Source: Amnibacterium sp. CER49
Lineage (GTDB): Bacteria; Actinomycetota; Actinomycetes; Actinomycetales; Microbacteriaceae
Assembly (NCBI RefSeq): GCF_029846255.1
Contig: NZ_JARVWQ010000001.1
Coordinates: 124,001 to 188,000, forward strand
Direction: 5' to 3'
Length of the DNA stretch: 64,000 nt
The notes under the pieces were generated by a model. It saw only the letters and a program-made list of their open reading frames with translations. It ran no database searches and was not told where the DNA came from. The translations under genes were made by a program, and so were the position numbers. This document shows positions 1-10,568 of this stretch, one piece after another. The number at the start of each line of letters is the position of its first letter. The first letter of the stretch is position 1.

Positions 1-972
1 CGTGCTCACCGCTCCGGCGGGCACACGCGCGGCGGTGAGGCGCTCCTGCCACTCGCTCGCCGGCGCGGTGCGGAGCCGTGCCTCGAGGACCTCGCGGAGC
101 TCGCTCCGGTGCTGCACACGCGAGGGGTTGTCGTCGAACCGGTGGTCGAGCGGCAGGTCCGGCAGGTCGAGGGTGCGGCAGAGCGCGGCGAACTGCCGGT
201 CGTTGCCGACCGCGATCGCCAGCATGCGGTCCTCGGTCTCGAACGTCTCGTACGGCGCGATGCTCGGGTGGGCGTTGCCGAAGCGCCCCGGCGGCTCGCC
301 CGTCGTGAGGGTGGCGGCGGCGAGGTTCGTGAGGCCGGCGAGCAGCGACGAGAGCAGGTCGACGTCGATCCGCTGCGGTCCCGGCCGCTGCTCGCGGCGG
401 CGGAGGGCGAGCAGCACCGCGCTGAACGCGTTGAGCCCCGTGAGCACGTCGACGAGCGCGACGCCCACCTTCATCGGGCGTCCCTCGGGCTCGCCGGTGA
501 CGCTCATGAGACCGCCCAGGGCCTGCACGATGAGGTCGTAGCCCGGCAGCTCGGCGCCGGCGCCGCGGCCGAAGCCGGTGATCGAGCAGTAGACGAGCCG
601 CGGGTTCACGGCGGCGAGCTGCTCGTAGCCCAGCCCGAACCGCTCCATGACGCCGGGGCGGAAGTTCTCGACGACGACGTCGGCCGTGGCGGCGAGGCGC
701 CTCGCCGCGGCGCCGTCCGGTCCGGCGAGGTCGCAGGTCATGGAGCGCTTGTTGCGGTTCACCGCGGCGAAGTACGTCGAGCTCCCCTGCGGGTCGGCGG
801 GCGGCCGCCACGCGCGCGTCTCGTCGCCGTCCGGGCCCTCGATCTTGATGACGTCGGCGCCGAAGTCGGCGAGCATCATCGTCGCGTACGGCCCGGCCAG
901 CACGCGCGAGAAGTCGGCGACGCGGACCCCGGCGAGGATCGCGGGATCCTGCCCTCGATCATGCGCCCGCAT
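1..972 (-). CDS. CaiB/BaiF (family III) CoA-transferase, 3' end outside window
   Basis: The 324 visible residues run off the left edge. Family III transferases move CoA between carboxylic acids in the cytoplasm, often in acid or carnitine catabolism. The N-terminal block with LAGPYATMMLADFGADVIKIE, the VVENFRPGVMERFGLGY segment and the PGYDLIVQALGG segment are family signatures; Asp146 in GYD matches the catalytic Asp that forms the acyl-anhydride. The ATG at 972 is chosen because a GGAGG lies just upstream. No acyl-CoA synthetase or dehydrogenase neighbour is visible on this side, so the substrate is unknown. Confidence 0.93.
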   Translation of the reverse strand, partial: MRAHDRGQDPAILAGVRVADFSRVLAGPYATMMLADFGADVIKIEGPDGDETRAWRPPADPQGSSTYFAAVNRNKRSMTCDLAGPDGAAARRLAATADVVVENFRPGVMERFGLGYEQLAAVNPRLVYCSITGFGRGAGAELPGYDLIVQALGGLMSVTGEPEGRPMKVGVALVDVLTGLNAFSAVLLALRRREQRPGPQRIDVDLLSSLLAGLTNLAAATLTTGEPPGRFGNAHPSIAPYETFETEDRMLAIAVGNDRQFAALCRTLDLPDLPLDHRFDDNPSRVQHRSELREVLEARLRTAPASEWQERLTAARVPAGAVST

Positions 973-1049
973 GCCTCGTCCTCCGTCGGCGCCGGCACGA
1001 CGACCGCGGCGCGAGCATCGATCCTAGGAGGCGTCCCGGGCGGCGAGGC

Positions 1050-1775
1050 TCACCGGACGGGCGCCGAGAACCGCGTGGTGACCCCCGGCGACCACAGCAC
1101 CGAGTCCGGCGGGCGGCCCGCGAGGCCGGGGAGCCCCGAGTCGGCGAGCAGCTCGTCGCGGAGCTCGAGCAGCTCGGCGCGGAAGAGCCGCCACGGCTCG
1201 TGCTCGTTGCGCCAGTAGGTGGTGCGCCGACCCCGCTGCACGTGCATCGCCCAGCGCGCCGTGAGGAAGTCGGCGAGCGGGTCGCCCGACACGGCCTCCT
1301 CGCCGAGGCGCACACGGATGCGGGTGCGGGGACGGCCGGCGGGCAGGCGCTCCGACGCGTACGCGAGCTCGTCGCCGCGTCGCCGCGACCGCATCCGCGC
1401 CCAGCGGTAGGGCAGACCGAGCCCGACGTGCGCGGTGAGGACGGGCAGCAGGTGCTGGGCCTCGAGGGTGCGGAACACCACCGCGCGCCGCCCGCGCTCG
1501 TCGACAGAGTAGAGCCGCACGTTCGTCTCGAGGAACGTGCCGAGCACCGGCACGGGCGGGAGCCGGAGGAACGCCGACGCCTCGAGCCGGAACGGGATGA
1601 GGCCGACCCAGGTGTCGCCGTCGTGCTCGTCCGGCCGCGTGCCGCCGGGCAGCAGCGGCGCGACGACGGCCGGATCGACGCGCCAGTGCAGGAAGACGGC
1701 GTCGCGCCAGCGCTGCCGGATGACGGCGGCCCCCGGCAGCGCCGGCGCCTGCGGCGAGACCGGCTCCGGCGTCAC
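1050..1775 (-). CDS. DUF2071 / YqjF-like protein
   Basis: 241 residues starting with GTG. It matches the DUF2071 (YqjF) family: RQRWRDAVFLHWRVDP near the N-terminus, a TWVGLIPFRLE block, FLETNVRLYSVDERG, and a C-terminal segment around YWRNEHEPW. The family has a fold related to acetoacetate decarboxylase and no settled function. The gene begins 18 bases after the glyS stop and lacks a strong ribosome site, so it is probably read from the glyS transcript. Family assignment is good; any biochemical role would be a guess. Confidence 0.85.
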   Translation of the reverse strand: MTPEPVSPQAPALPGAAVIRQRWRDAVFLHWRVDPAVVAPLLPGGTRPDEHDGDTWVGLIPFRLEASAFLRLPPVPVLGTFLETNVRLYSVDERGRRAVVFRTLEAQHLLPVLTAHVGLGLPYRWARMRSRRRGDELAYASERLPAGRPRTRIRVRLGEEAVSGDPLADFLTARWAMHVQRGRRTTYWRNEHEPWRLFRAELLELRDELLADSGLPGLAGRPPDSVLWSPGVTTRFSAPVR

Positions 1776-1793
1776 GGCGGGGACGTCAGCGGC

Positions 1794-3173
<1,380 letters not shown>

Positions 3174-3226
3174 GGAGCTCCCGTCCCGGGGCCGACCGGC
3201 TGTCGGTCCCGCTGATTCGTCGCTCG

Positions 3227-3232
3227 AGCCTA
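3227..3232 (-). promoter_or_regulatory. Probable -10 element for glyS
   Basis: TAGGCT on the minus strand, about 54 bases before the glyS GTG. No convincing -35 is visible. The 3174-3375 interval is a divergent promoter region; a TACCGT at about 3336 on the plus strand may serve the small gene at 3376. Confidence 0.4.
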
Positions 3233-3375
3233 CCCGGACCGGCTCACCCCCTCTGGGGCTCGCGGATCGGGCACCCTCGCCGCGACCATGACGATCCGTG
3301 ACAGGGGGTGCGCGGGCATCCGGGCCTCACCCGCCTACCGTTGCTCCACCGTCCCGATCGAGAGAGGCATCCGCC

Positions 3376-3699
3376 ATGGCCCGCGTCCCGCACCCGCAGC
3401 GCATCACGAGCGTCTGCGAGCACGGCGCGATGTGCGCGGACGACCGGCCGGGGCACGCGCTCACGCTCATGCGGCTCCGGCTCGCCGTCGCCGGACGTCG
3501 CGGCTGGATCGACGCGATCGTGCAGCGCGCGGACGCTGACGGCACGGTCGAGCTGCGGACCTTCGCCCGCGACGAGGTGATCGAGGTGTGGCATCACGCC
3601 GACCTCGGCGGGGAGCTGGCGCCGGGCGCACCCGTCGCGCTCCACGAGGCGTTCGGGGTGCTCGCCGCCGGCCCCCGCCGGATCAGCGTGGCGCACTAG
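3376..3699 (+). CDS. Hypothetical protein, 107 aa
   Basis: Not recognised. ATG at 3376 follows GAGAGAGG at good spacing; an in-frame upstream start at 3298 lies in promoter-like sequence and is not preferred. The product is soluble, with CEHGAMCADDRPGHALTLMRL at the N-terminus, then a basic stretch and alternating beta-like segments (GWIDAIVQRADADGTVELRTF, DEVIEVWHHADLG, GAPVALHEAFGVLAAG). It may be a small beta-barrel. It is transcribed away from glyS and converges on the Met/Cys-rich gene. Confidence 0.6.
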   Translation: MARVPHPQRITSVCEHGAMCADDRPGHALTLMRLRLAVAGRRGWIDAIVQRADADGTVELRTFARDEVIEVWHHADLGGELAPGAPVALHEAFGVLAAGPRRISVAH

Positions 3700-3703
3700 G
3701 CGA

Positions 3704-4108
3704 TCACATCGCGGGCATCGCGCCCATCATCGCCTGGCAGGCGTGCATGCACGCCTCGCAGGCCTGCATGCACATGCGGCACGGCTCACTCATGTCCATG
3801 TGCGAGCGGCACTCCTCCATGCACGCCCGGCACATCGACATGCACGCCTGCAGCATCGCCCGCATCGCGTCCATGTCCATGCCGGTCGGGCGCATCATCA
3901 TGCGCATCGTCGCGTCGCACACGTCGGCGCAGCTCATGCACATCGCGGCGCACCGGCCCATGCCGTCCATCGCCATCATCGCGTCGGAGCACATGAGGCA
4001 GGCCTGCATGCAGCTCGAACACGCCTCCATGCACTCCTGCATCATCGACATGTCCATGTCCATGCCCTTCGGCATCGTCATGGTGCGCATCATCTCCGCG
4101 GTCTCCAT
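3704..4108 (-). CDS. Met/Cys-rich four-helix copper-storage-like protein (Csp/DUF326 type)
   Basis: 134 residues of extreme composition: about 39 Met and 18 Cys. The Cys come as CxxxC and CxxC pairs on predicted helices (ECMEACSSCMQACLMC, RCAAMCMSCADVC, ACMSMCRACMEEC, CRMCMQACEACMHAC). This is the pattern of the DUF326 four-helix-bundle copper storage proteins, where Cys thiolates line the bundle core and bind many Cu(I). No signal peptide is visible, so it should be cytosolic, like Csp3. The Met-rich N-terminus (MDMDMSMM) is an added feature. GGGAGGG precedes the ATG. A TACCGT at 4189-4194 is a possible -10. No CsoR or copper ATPase gene is adjacent. Confidence 0.88.
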   Translation of the reverse strand: METAEMMRTMTMPKGMDMDMSMMQECMEACSSCMQACLMCSDAMMAMDGMGRCAAMCMSCADVCDATMRMMMRPTGMDMDAMRAMLQACMSMCRACMEECRSHMDMSEPCRMCMQACEACMHACQAMMGAMPAM

Positions 4109-4231
4109 CCGGCCGCCCTCCCATCCCCGCGCGGCCGTGCCCGTCGGATGCGACGGAGAGTCCGGTACCGGGCCGCGCTGACGGCGTCACGGTAGGACCG
4201 GTGCATGAGCGGACGCTTCGAACCGCTTCGG

Positions 4232-4237
4232 TACCGT
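4232..4237 (+). promoter_or_regulatory. -10 element for a leaderless gene
   Basis: TACCGT followed by 6 bases and the GTG at 4244, with no Shine-Dalgarno sequence in between. The transcript would start at or next to the start codon. Confidence 0.55.
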
Positions 4238-4243
4238 CGAGAC

Positions 4244-4822
4244 GTGCCAGCCGCCCCGCTCCGCGCCCGGCGCGTGCTCGTCGCCGGCCCCTCCGGCGTC
4301 GGCAAGACGACGCTCGCCGCGGCGGTCGCACGGGCAGCAGGCATCCCGCACACCGAGATCGACGCGGTGCACTGGCACGCGGGCTGGACGCCGAACCCCG
4401 ACTTCGCCGCGCACGTGCAGGCGCTCGCCGACTCCGACGCCTGGGTGACCGAGTGGCAGTACGACGTGGCCCGGCCGGTGCTCGCCGCCCGCGCCGACCT
4501 GCTCGTCTGGCTCGACCTGCCGCGCCGCGTCGTGCTCGCCCGCGTCGTGCGCCGCACGCTCCGCCGGCGGCTGCGGCGCCTCGAGCTGTGGAACGGCAAC
4601 GTCGAGCCCGCGCTCGCGACGATCCTCACCGACCCGGAGCACATCGTGCGCTGGGCGATGCGCACCTACGGGATCTACCCGGGACGGGTGCGCGAGGCGC
4701 TCGCCGAGCACCCGGGGGTGCGGCTCGTCCGCATCCGCAACGGCCGCGACGCGCGACGGCTGCTCGCGCTGCTCGAGGCGGGCGCCGACCCGGGCACGCG
4801 CTCCGGATCCTCGTCGCTCTGA
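4244..4822 (+). CDS. P-loop NTPase, kinase / topology-modulation-protein-like
   Basis: 192 residues. The Walker A motif GPSGVGKTT lies at about residues 14-22. HTEIDAVHWHAGWTPNP and WLDLPRRVVLARVVRRTLRRR follow the pattern of small adenylate-kinase-like proteins annotated as topology modulation or AAA proteins. The substrate is unknown. The GTG at 4244 is preferred over the ATG at 4205 because TACCGT sits 6 bases upstream, typical of a leaderless start. The last codons form one arm of a 19-bp terminator hairpin shared with uppS, so coding sequence and terminator overlap. Confidence 0.8.
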   Translation: MPAAPLRARRVLVAGPSGVGKTTLAAAVARAAGIPHTEIDAVHWHAGWTPNPDFAAHVQALADSDAWVTEWQYDVARPVLAARADLLVWLDLPRRVVLARVVRRTLRRRLRRLELWNGNVEPALATILTDPEHIVRWAMRTYGIYPGRVREALAEHPGVRLVRIRNGRDARRLLALLEAGADPGTRSGSSSL

Positions 4823-4850
4823 GCCCGCCGAAGCGACGAGGATCCGGAGC
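4800..4850. terminator. Bidirectional terminator hairpin
   Basis: A perfect 19-bp inverted repeat (4800-4818 with 4832-4850) and a 13-base loop. It overlaps the 3' end of the P-loop gene and lies just beyond the uppS stop at 4859, so it can end both converging transcripts. There is no long T run. Confidence 0.8.
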
Positions 4851-4858
4851 AGCCGGGC

Positions 4859-5659
4859 TCAGGGGGACGGCTCGTCGGCCTTCGGGGCGTCCACGGCCGC
4901 CCCGAAGCGCCGGTCGCGGTCCGCGTACTGGGTGATCGCGTCCCAGAGGTGCGTGCGGCGGTAGTCGGGCCAGAGCGTGTCCTGGAACACGAGCTCGGCG
5001 TACGCGGACTGCCAGAGCAGGAAGTTCGAGGTGCGCTGCTCGCCCGAGGACCGCACGAAGAGGTCGACATCGGGCATGTCGGGCAGGTAGAGGTGCCGCT
5101 CGATCGTCCGCTCGGTGATCGCGTTCGGCTTGAGGCGCCCGGCGGCGACCTCCTGCGCCACGCGGCGCACGGCGTCCTGGATCTCGACACGCCCGCCGTA
5201 GTTGATGCACATGGTGAGGGTCAGGGTGCGGTTGTCGCGCGTGAGGTCCTCCGCCGCCTGCAGGTCGCCGATGACCGTGCGCCAGAGCCGAGGGGTGCGG
5301 CCCGCCCAGCGGATGCGGACGCCCCACTCGTTCAGCTGCTCCCGCCGGCGCCGCAGCACCTCACGGTTGAAGCCGAGGATGAAGCGCACCTCGTCGGGCG
5401 ACCGCGACCAGTTCTCGGTCGAGAAGGCGTAGGCGGAGAGGTGCTTCACGCCGGCCTGCAGCGCCCCGGCGACGACGTCGAGCAGCGACGCCTCGCCGGC
5501 CCGGTGGCCCTCGATGCGCGGCAGCCCGCGGCGGTTCGCCCAACGGCCGTTGCCGTCCATGACGATGGCGACGTGCTCCGGCACCCGCGCGAACGCCGGC
5601 GGGGTCTCCCCCGTCCAGTCCACGGGCCGGATCGGATCGAGCTGGACCCGTGCCATCAT
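4859..5659 (-). CDS. uppS: Isoprenyl transferase (di-trans,poly-cis-polyprenyl diphosphate synthase)
   Basis: 266 residues. It makes the long-chain polyprenyl diphosphate carrier lipid for cell wall synthesis from IPP and an allylic primer. MDGNGRWA (Asp35 is the Mg-binding catalytic residue), the [11 protein letters not shown] segment, the NYGGR segment and the C-terminal [22 protein letters not shown] block are conserved. The start at 5659 overlaps the recO stop as ATGA, so the two are coupled. A second ATG follows immediately at 5656. Normal family length is about 250. Confidence 0.95.
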   Translation of the reverse strand: MMARVQLDPIRPVDWTGETPPAFARVPEHVAIVMDGNGRWANRRGLPRIEGHRAGEASLLDVVAGALQAGVKHLSAYAFSTENWSRSPDEVRFILGFNREVLRRRREQLNEWGVRIRWAGRTPRLWRTVIGDLQAAEDLTRDNRTLTLTMCINYGGRVEIQDAVRRVAQEVAAGRLKPNAITERTIERHLYLPDMPDVDLFVRSSGEQRTSNFLLWQSAYAELVFQDTLWPDYRRTHLWDAITQYADRDRRFGAAVDAPKADEPSP

Positions 5660-6477
5660 GTCGCGGGCACAGCGGTGGGCACGGCCGCGGCCTCGATGAG
5701 CGCGCTCTCGACCGCCTCGGTCCGCGGCCGGCGCCGCAGGCTCGGGTCGAGCTTGATGCCCTTGTCGAGGTGGTTCAACGATTTGAGGCCGCGCTCGAGG
5801 TGCCACTGCGTGTAGGCGGCGATGACGCCGGAGGCCTGGGCGCGCACCGGGGGCGCGGCGGCGTCGGCGACCGCCCAGTCGCCCATGAGGAGGGCCCCGA
5901 GCAGCGCGATCGTGTCGGGGGTGAGCCGCGGCGCACCGGGCGGGGCGACGGCGTCGGCGACCACGCCGCCCAGCTGCGCGACGAACGCCGTGTGCGGGCC
6001 GGGCTCGCCCGTGACCGCGCAGTCGCCGAAGGTCGGCGCCCATCCGGCGATCGACAGCGCCCGCAGCAGGTAGGAGTCGAGGGTGAGCGACGGGCCGTGC
6101 TCGCCGCGGGCGAGGCTGCGCAGCGCGCCGACGAGCAGCAGGTACTGCTGCTGCGACGCCTCGTCGGTGAGCCGGTCGGCCGTCTCGACGATCGCGTTCG
6201 CGGCGGTGAAGGCCGCGTAGTCGGCGACGATCGGCGCACCGTAGGCGCCGAGCGACTCGGCCTGCTGGATCACGTCGAGGCTGCGGCCCTCGTAGCACTG
6301 CAGGTCGACGACCATGAACGGCTCGAGCCGCGAGCCGAACCGGCTCGTCGTGCGGCGGACACCCTTCGCGACGGCGCGGATCTTGCCCCGGCGCCGGCCG
6401 AGCATGGTGACGATGCGGTCGGCCTCACCCAGCGAGTGGGTGCGCAGCACGACGGCTTCGTCACGGTAGGTCGGCAC
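5656..6477 (-). CDS. recO: DNA repair protein RecO
   Basis: 273 residues. RecO loads RecA on SSB-coated single-stranded DNA together with RecR. The N-terminal OB fold begins [20 protein letters not shown] and continues [18 protein letters not shown], the usual RecO signature. The C-terminal helical domain carries the [16 protein letters not shown] ending. The GTG at 6477 has GGGGGAG at good spacing; a GTG at 6495 is the alternative. The gene is translationally coupled to uppS downstream, as in related Actinobacteria. Confidence 0.93.
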   Translation of the reverse strand: MPTYRDEAVVLRTHSLGEADRIVTMLGRRRGKIRAVAKGVRRTTSRFGSRLEPFMVVDLQCYEGRSLDVIQQAESLGAYGAPIVADYAAFTAANAIVETADRLTDEASQQQYLLLVGALRSLARGEHGPSLTLDSYLLRALSIAGWAPTFGDCAVTGEPGPHTAFVAQLGGVVADAVAPPGAPRLTPDTIALLGALLMGDWAVADAAAPPVRAQASGVIAAYTQWHLERGLKSLNHLDKGIKLDPSLRRRPRTEAVESALIEAAAVPTAVPAT

Positions 6478-6523
6478 CGCTCGATTCTCCCCCACCGGGA
6501 CGACATCGTCGCCGGAGCGGGAG

Positions 6524-6555
6524 CGGCGGCGGCACCCGTCGAGGTGCCGCCGCCG
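6524..6555 (-). terminator. Terminator downstream of the NTF2-like gene
   Basis: Perfect 13-bp stem (6524-6536 with 6543-6555) with a 6-base loop, starting 10 bases after the stop of the NTF2-like gene. It probably separates that gene from recO. Confidence 0.65.
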
Positions 6556-6564
6556 TACGGTCCC

Positions 6565-6924
6565 CTACGCCGCGAGCCGGAAGGCGCGCGCCTCCTCGAG
6601 GCTCGGGAAGCGGTGGATGCTCGAGATGGAGCCGTTGCGCAGACCGAAGGCCGAGAAGACCGTCGTGGGAGCGCCGCCCTCGGCGACGGCGTCCTGCGCC
6701 ACGACGATGCCACCCGGCACGTCGTAGCAGTCGCGCGGCATGAGGCGGACCCCCGCGCTCTCCACCCAGCGTCGCATGACGTCCCGCCCGGCGACCTCTC
6801 CGGTGAGGTCCCCGAGCACGACGTCCTCGGTGCAGGCCGCGGCGGCGGTGGCCCCGTCGCCGTTGTTGACCGCCACGTGCCAGATGACGATGACGGAGTC
6901 GAGCGTCGAAGTCGTGAGCGTCAT
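6565..6924 (-). CDS. NTF2-like / SnoaL-like fold protein
   Basis: 119 residues. The pattern of an N-terminal helix (TLDSVIVIWHVAVNNGDG), the VVLGDLTGEVAGRDVMRRWVESAG segment and alternating strands ending with FSAFGLRNGSISSIHRF is typical of nuclear-transport-factor-2-like proteins, a fold used by many small enzymes and binding proteins. The ligand is not predictable. The ATG at 6924 is chosen because upstream in-frame sequence looks non-coding. It stands alone between terminators at 6524 and 7102. Confidence 0.7.
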   Translation of the reverse strand: MTLTTSTLDSVIVIWHVAVNNGDGATAAAACTEDVVLGDLTGEVAGRDVMRRWVESAGVRLMPRDCYDVPGGIVVAQDAVAEGGAPTTVFSAFGLRNGSISSIHRFPSLEEARAFRLAA

Positions 6925-7101
6925 GCGGAACAGGGTGCCCGACGGACGAGCGACCCGCCAGCAGCGTTCACGGAAAGTTTCCCCTTCCCATACGGATTTC
7001 GCGGATAACGAACGCATCACGCCGGGCCGTGCCCGGGGAACCCCGGTGCGCGGCGTGTCGCTCCCCGAACCGCACCACGACGGCGGTAGGAAAGCCGGTT
7101 C

Positions 7102-7134
7102 GGCCGTCGCACGAGAGCGCCTCGTGCGACGGCC
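7102..7134 (-). terminator. leuA terminator
   Basis: Perfect 14-bp stem (7102-7115 with 7121-7134) with a 5-base loop, 5 bases beyond the leuA stop codon. Confidence 0.8.
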
Positions 7135-7138
7135 GCGA

Positions 7139-9049
<1,911 letters not shown>

Positions 9050-9158
9050 TCAGGGCTCTGGAACCTTGGGACGCGCCGCGGGCGACCCGACCCCGCACCG
9101 CCCCGAGCGCCCTAGTGTGCCCCGGGCCGGTGGACGCCCGGCCGGAGGAGGACGGACG

Positions 9159-10196
9159 ATGACGAAGCGCGCGGGTCGGGGCCGGTTCACGCCGGCGGTC
9201 GTGGGTGCCGTGCTCGCGGCGGCCCTCGGCGGCGGCGCGCTCGTCGTCGGGGCGGATCACGTCCCCGCGCACGCCGCGCACGCCGCAGCCCCCGCGACGG
9301 CCTCCGCGACCCCCGCGACGCCCTCTCCGACCCCGACGCCCCTGCCGACGAGCACGGTGGCCGCCCGCTACCGCGGCACGGTCACGCAGGTGCGGATCCC
9401 CGGCACCGTCTCGCACTTCCCCGCGCGACCCGGCTTCGTGTACCTGCCGGCCGCGGCTCGGCAGAAGAACGCGGGCAGGTTCCCGGTCGTCATGGCGCTC
9501 TCGGGGCAGAGCAAGCACGCGCAGCCGAGCGACGTGATCGTCCTCGCGCGCATCCAGACGATCATGGACGGCATCGCGGCGCGCAACGGCGGCCGGGCGC
9601 CGATCGTGGTGATCCCCGACCAGCTGAGCGCGGGACCGAAGAACCCGATGTGCGTCGACTCCCCCATCGGGAACGTGGACACGTACCTCACGGTCGACGT
9701 GCGCCGCTGGACGCTGGCGCACCTCCCCGCCCTCGCCGACCGGCAGGACTGGACGATCGCGGGCTTCTCCGAGGGCGGCACGTGCTCGATCCAGCTGGGG
9801 GCGAAGCACCCCGACATCTTCGGCTCGCTCGTCGACGTCTCGGGCGAGGAGGTGCCGGCGTACGGCAGCCTCGCGCACACCATCGCGACCGGCTTCGGCG
9901 GCAGCCGCGCGGCCTATGAACGGGCGACCCCGTTCGCGCTGCTGCAGGCGGGGGCCCCCTACCACGGCATGCGCGCCTTCTTCGGCGCGGGCACGAACGA
10001 CAGGAAGCTCGGCTGGGTCGCCCCGATCATGGCGCGGCACGCCCGCGCCGCGGGCATGACGGTCGCCTACAAGCCGCAGCCGGGCAAGCACGACTGGCGG
10101 GTCGCGCACGCGGTGCTGTGGTGGGCGTTCGACCGGCTCGTGGGCTGGTGGCACCTCAGCCCGGCCGCAGCGGCCAAGGCGGCTGCCGGGCACTGA
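9159..10196 (+). CDS. Secreted/anchored alpha/beta-hydrolase esterase (antigen 85-like family)
   Basis: 345 residues. One N-terminal hydrophobic segment (TPAVVGAVLAAALGGGALVVG) is followed by a Pro/Thr/Ser/Ala linker of about 35 residues, then the catalytic domain, so the enzyme is exported and perhaps anchored. GFSEGGTCS is the nucleophile elbow with its Ser; the C-terminal PGKHDWRVAH supplies the likely catalytic His. FPVVMALSG and IVVIPDQ are family segments. GGAGGAGG precedes the ATG. It is a clear paralogue of the esterase domain at 13105-14403 and converges on the MprF operon, so an aminoacyl-lipid or ester substrate is plausible but unproven. Confidence 0.85.
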   Translation: MTKRAGRGRFTPAVVGAVLAAALGGGALVVGADHVPAHAAHAAAPATASATPATPSPTPTPLPTSTVAARYRGTVTQVRIPGTVSHFPARPGFVYLPAAARQKNAGRFPVVMALSGQSKHAQPSDVIVLARIQTIMDGIAARNGGRAPIVVIPDQLSAGPKNPMCVDSPIGNVDTYLTVDVRRWTLAHLPALADRQDWTIAGFSEGGTCSIQLGAKHPDIFGSLVDVSGEEVPAYGSLAHTIATGFGGSRAAYERATPFALLQAGAPYHGMRAFFGAGTNDRKLGWVAPIMARHARAAGMTVAYKPQPGKHDWRVAHAVLWWAFDRLVGWWHLSPAAAAKAAAGH

Positions 10197-10197
10197 C

Positions 10198-10237
10198 GCC
10201 CGCCGCTCCCGATGACCCGGAGCGGTCGCCGGCGGGC
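10198..10237. terminator. Bidirectional terminator hairpin
   Basis: Outer arms 10198-10204 and 10231-10237 pair, with an inner GCTCC/GGAGC stem. It lies between two converging stop codons (10196 and 10239). Confidence 0.7.
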
Positions 10238-10238
10238 C

Positions 10239-10568
10239 TCAGCCCTCGGCCGTCATCGCCGAGACGACCCGTGCCGGACGCCGGGAACCGAGCAGGAGCA
10301 CGCCCCCGACGACCCCGGCGACCGCCGGCGAGGACGCCGGCAGCACCCGGGAACGAAGCAGCACGAGGATCACGCAGGCCGCGGGCACCGCGAGCGACCG
10401 GCGCGGCCCACGCGGGGTCGCCTCCGACAGCAGGCGGACCGCGGCCAGCACGAGAGCGATGCCGTCGAGGGCCGAGACGGCGAGCCGAAGGCGCAGACCC
10501 CGGGTGGGCGCCGGCTGGTCGTCCCCACCGCGTCCCGACGGCGACGACCAGCGCGCACGCTCCGTCAG
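10239..10568 (-). CDS. Small membrane protein, probable CTG start
   Basis: About 109 residues with two to three hydrophobic segments (LAVSALDGIALVLAAVRLL, LAVPAACVILVLLRSRVL, AVAGVVGGVLLLG). Coding-like composition continues upstream of the first ATG/GTG codon in this frame (GTG 10451) to a CTG at 10568 that overlaps the mprF-like stop as CTGA, with GAGGA 9 bases before it. The 4-base overlap fits the coupling used throughout this region. It is the last gene of the esterase/mprF operon. No family recognised; the start codon is an inference. Confidence 0.55.
   Translation of the reverse strand: MTERARWSSPSGRGGDDQPAPTRGLRLRLAVSALDGIALVLAAVRLLSEATPRGPRRSLAVPAACVILVLLRSRVLPASSPAVAGVVGGVLLLGSRRPARVVSAMTAEG

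Noticed and set aside
3743-4195. Long His-rich reading frame on the plus strand opposite the Met/Cys-rich gene
   Set aside because: Met codons (ATG) read as CAT (His) on the other strand, so the His richness is an artefact of the real gene.
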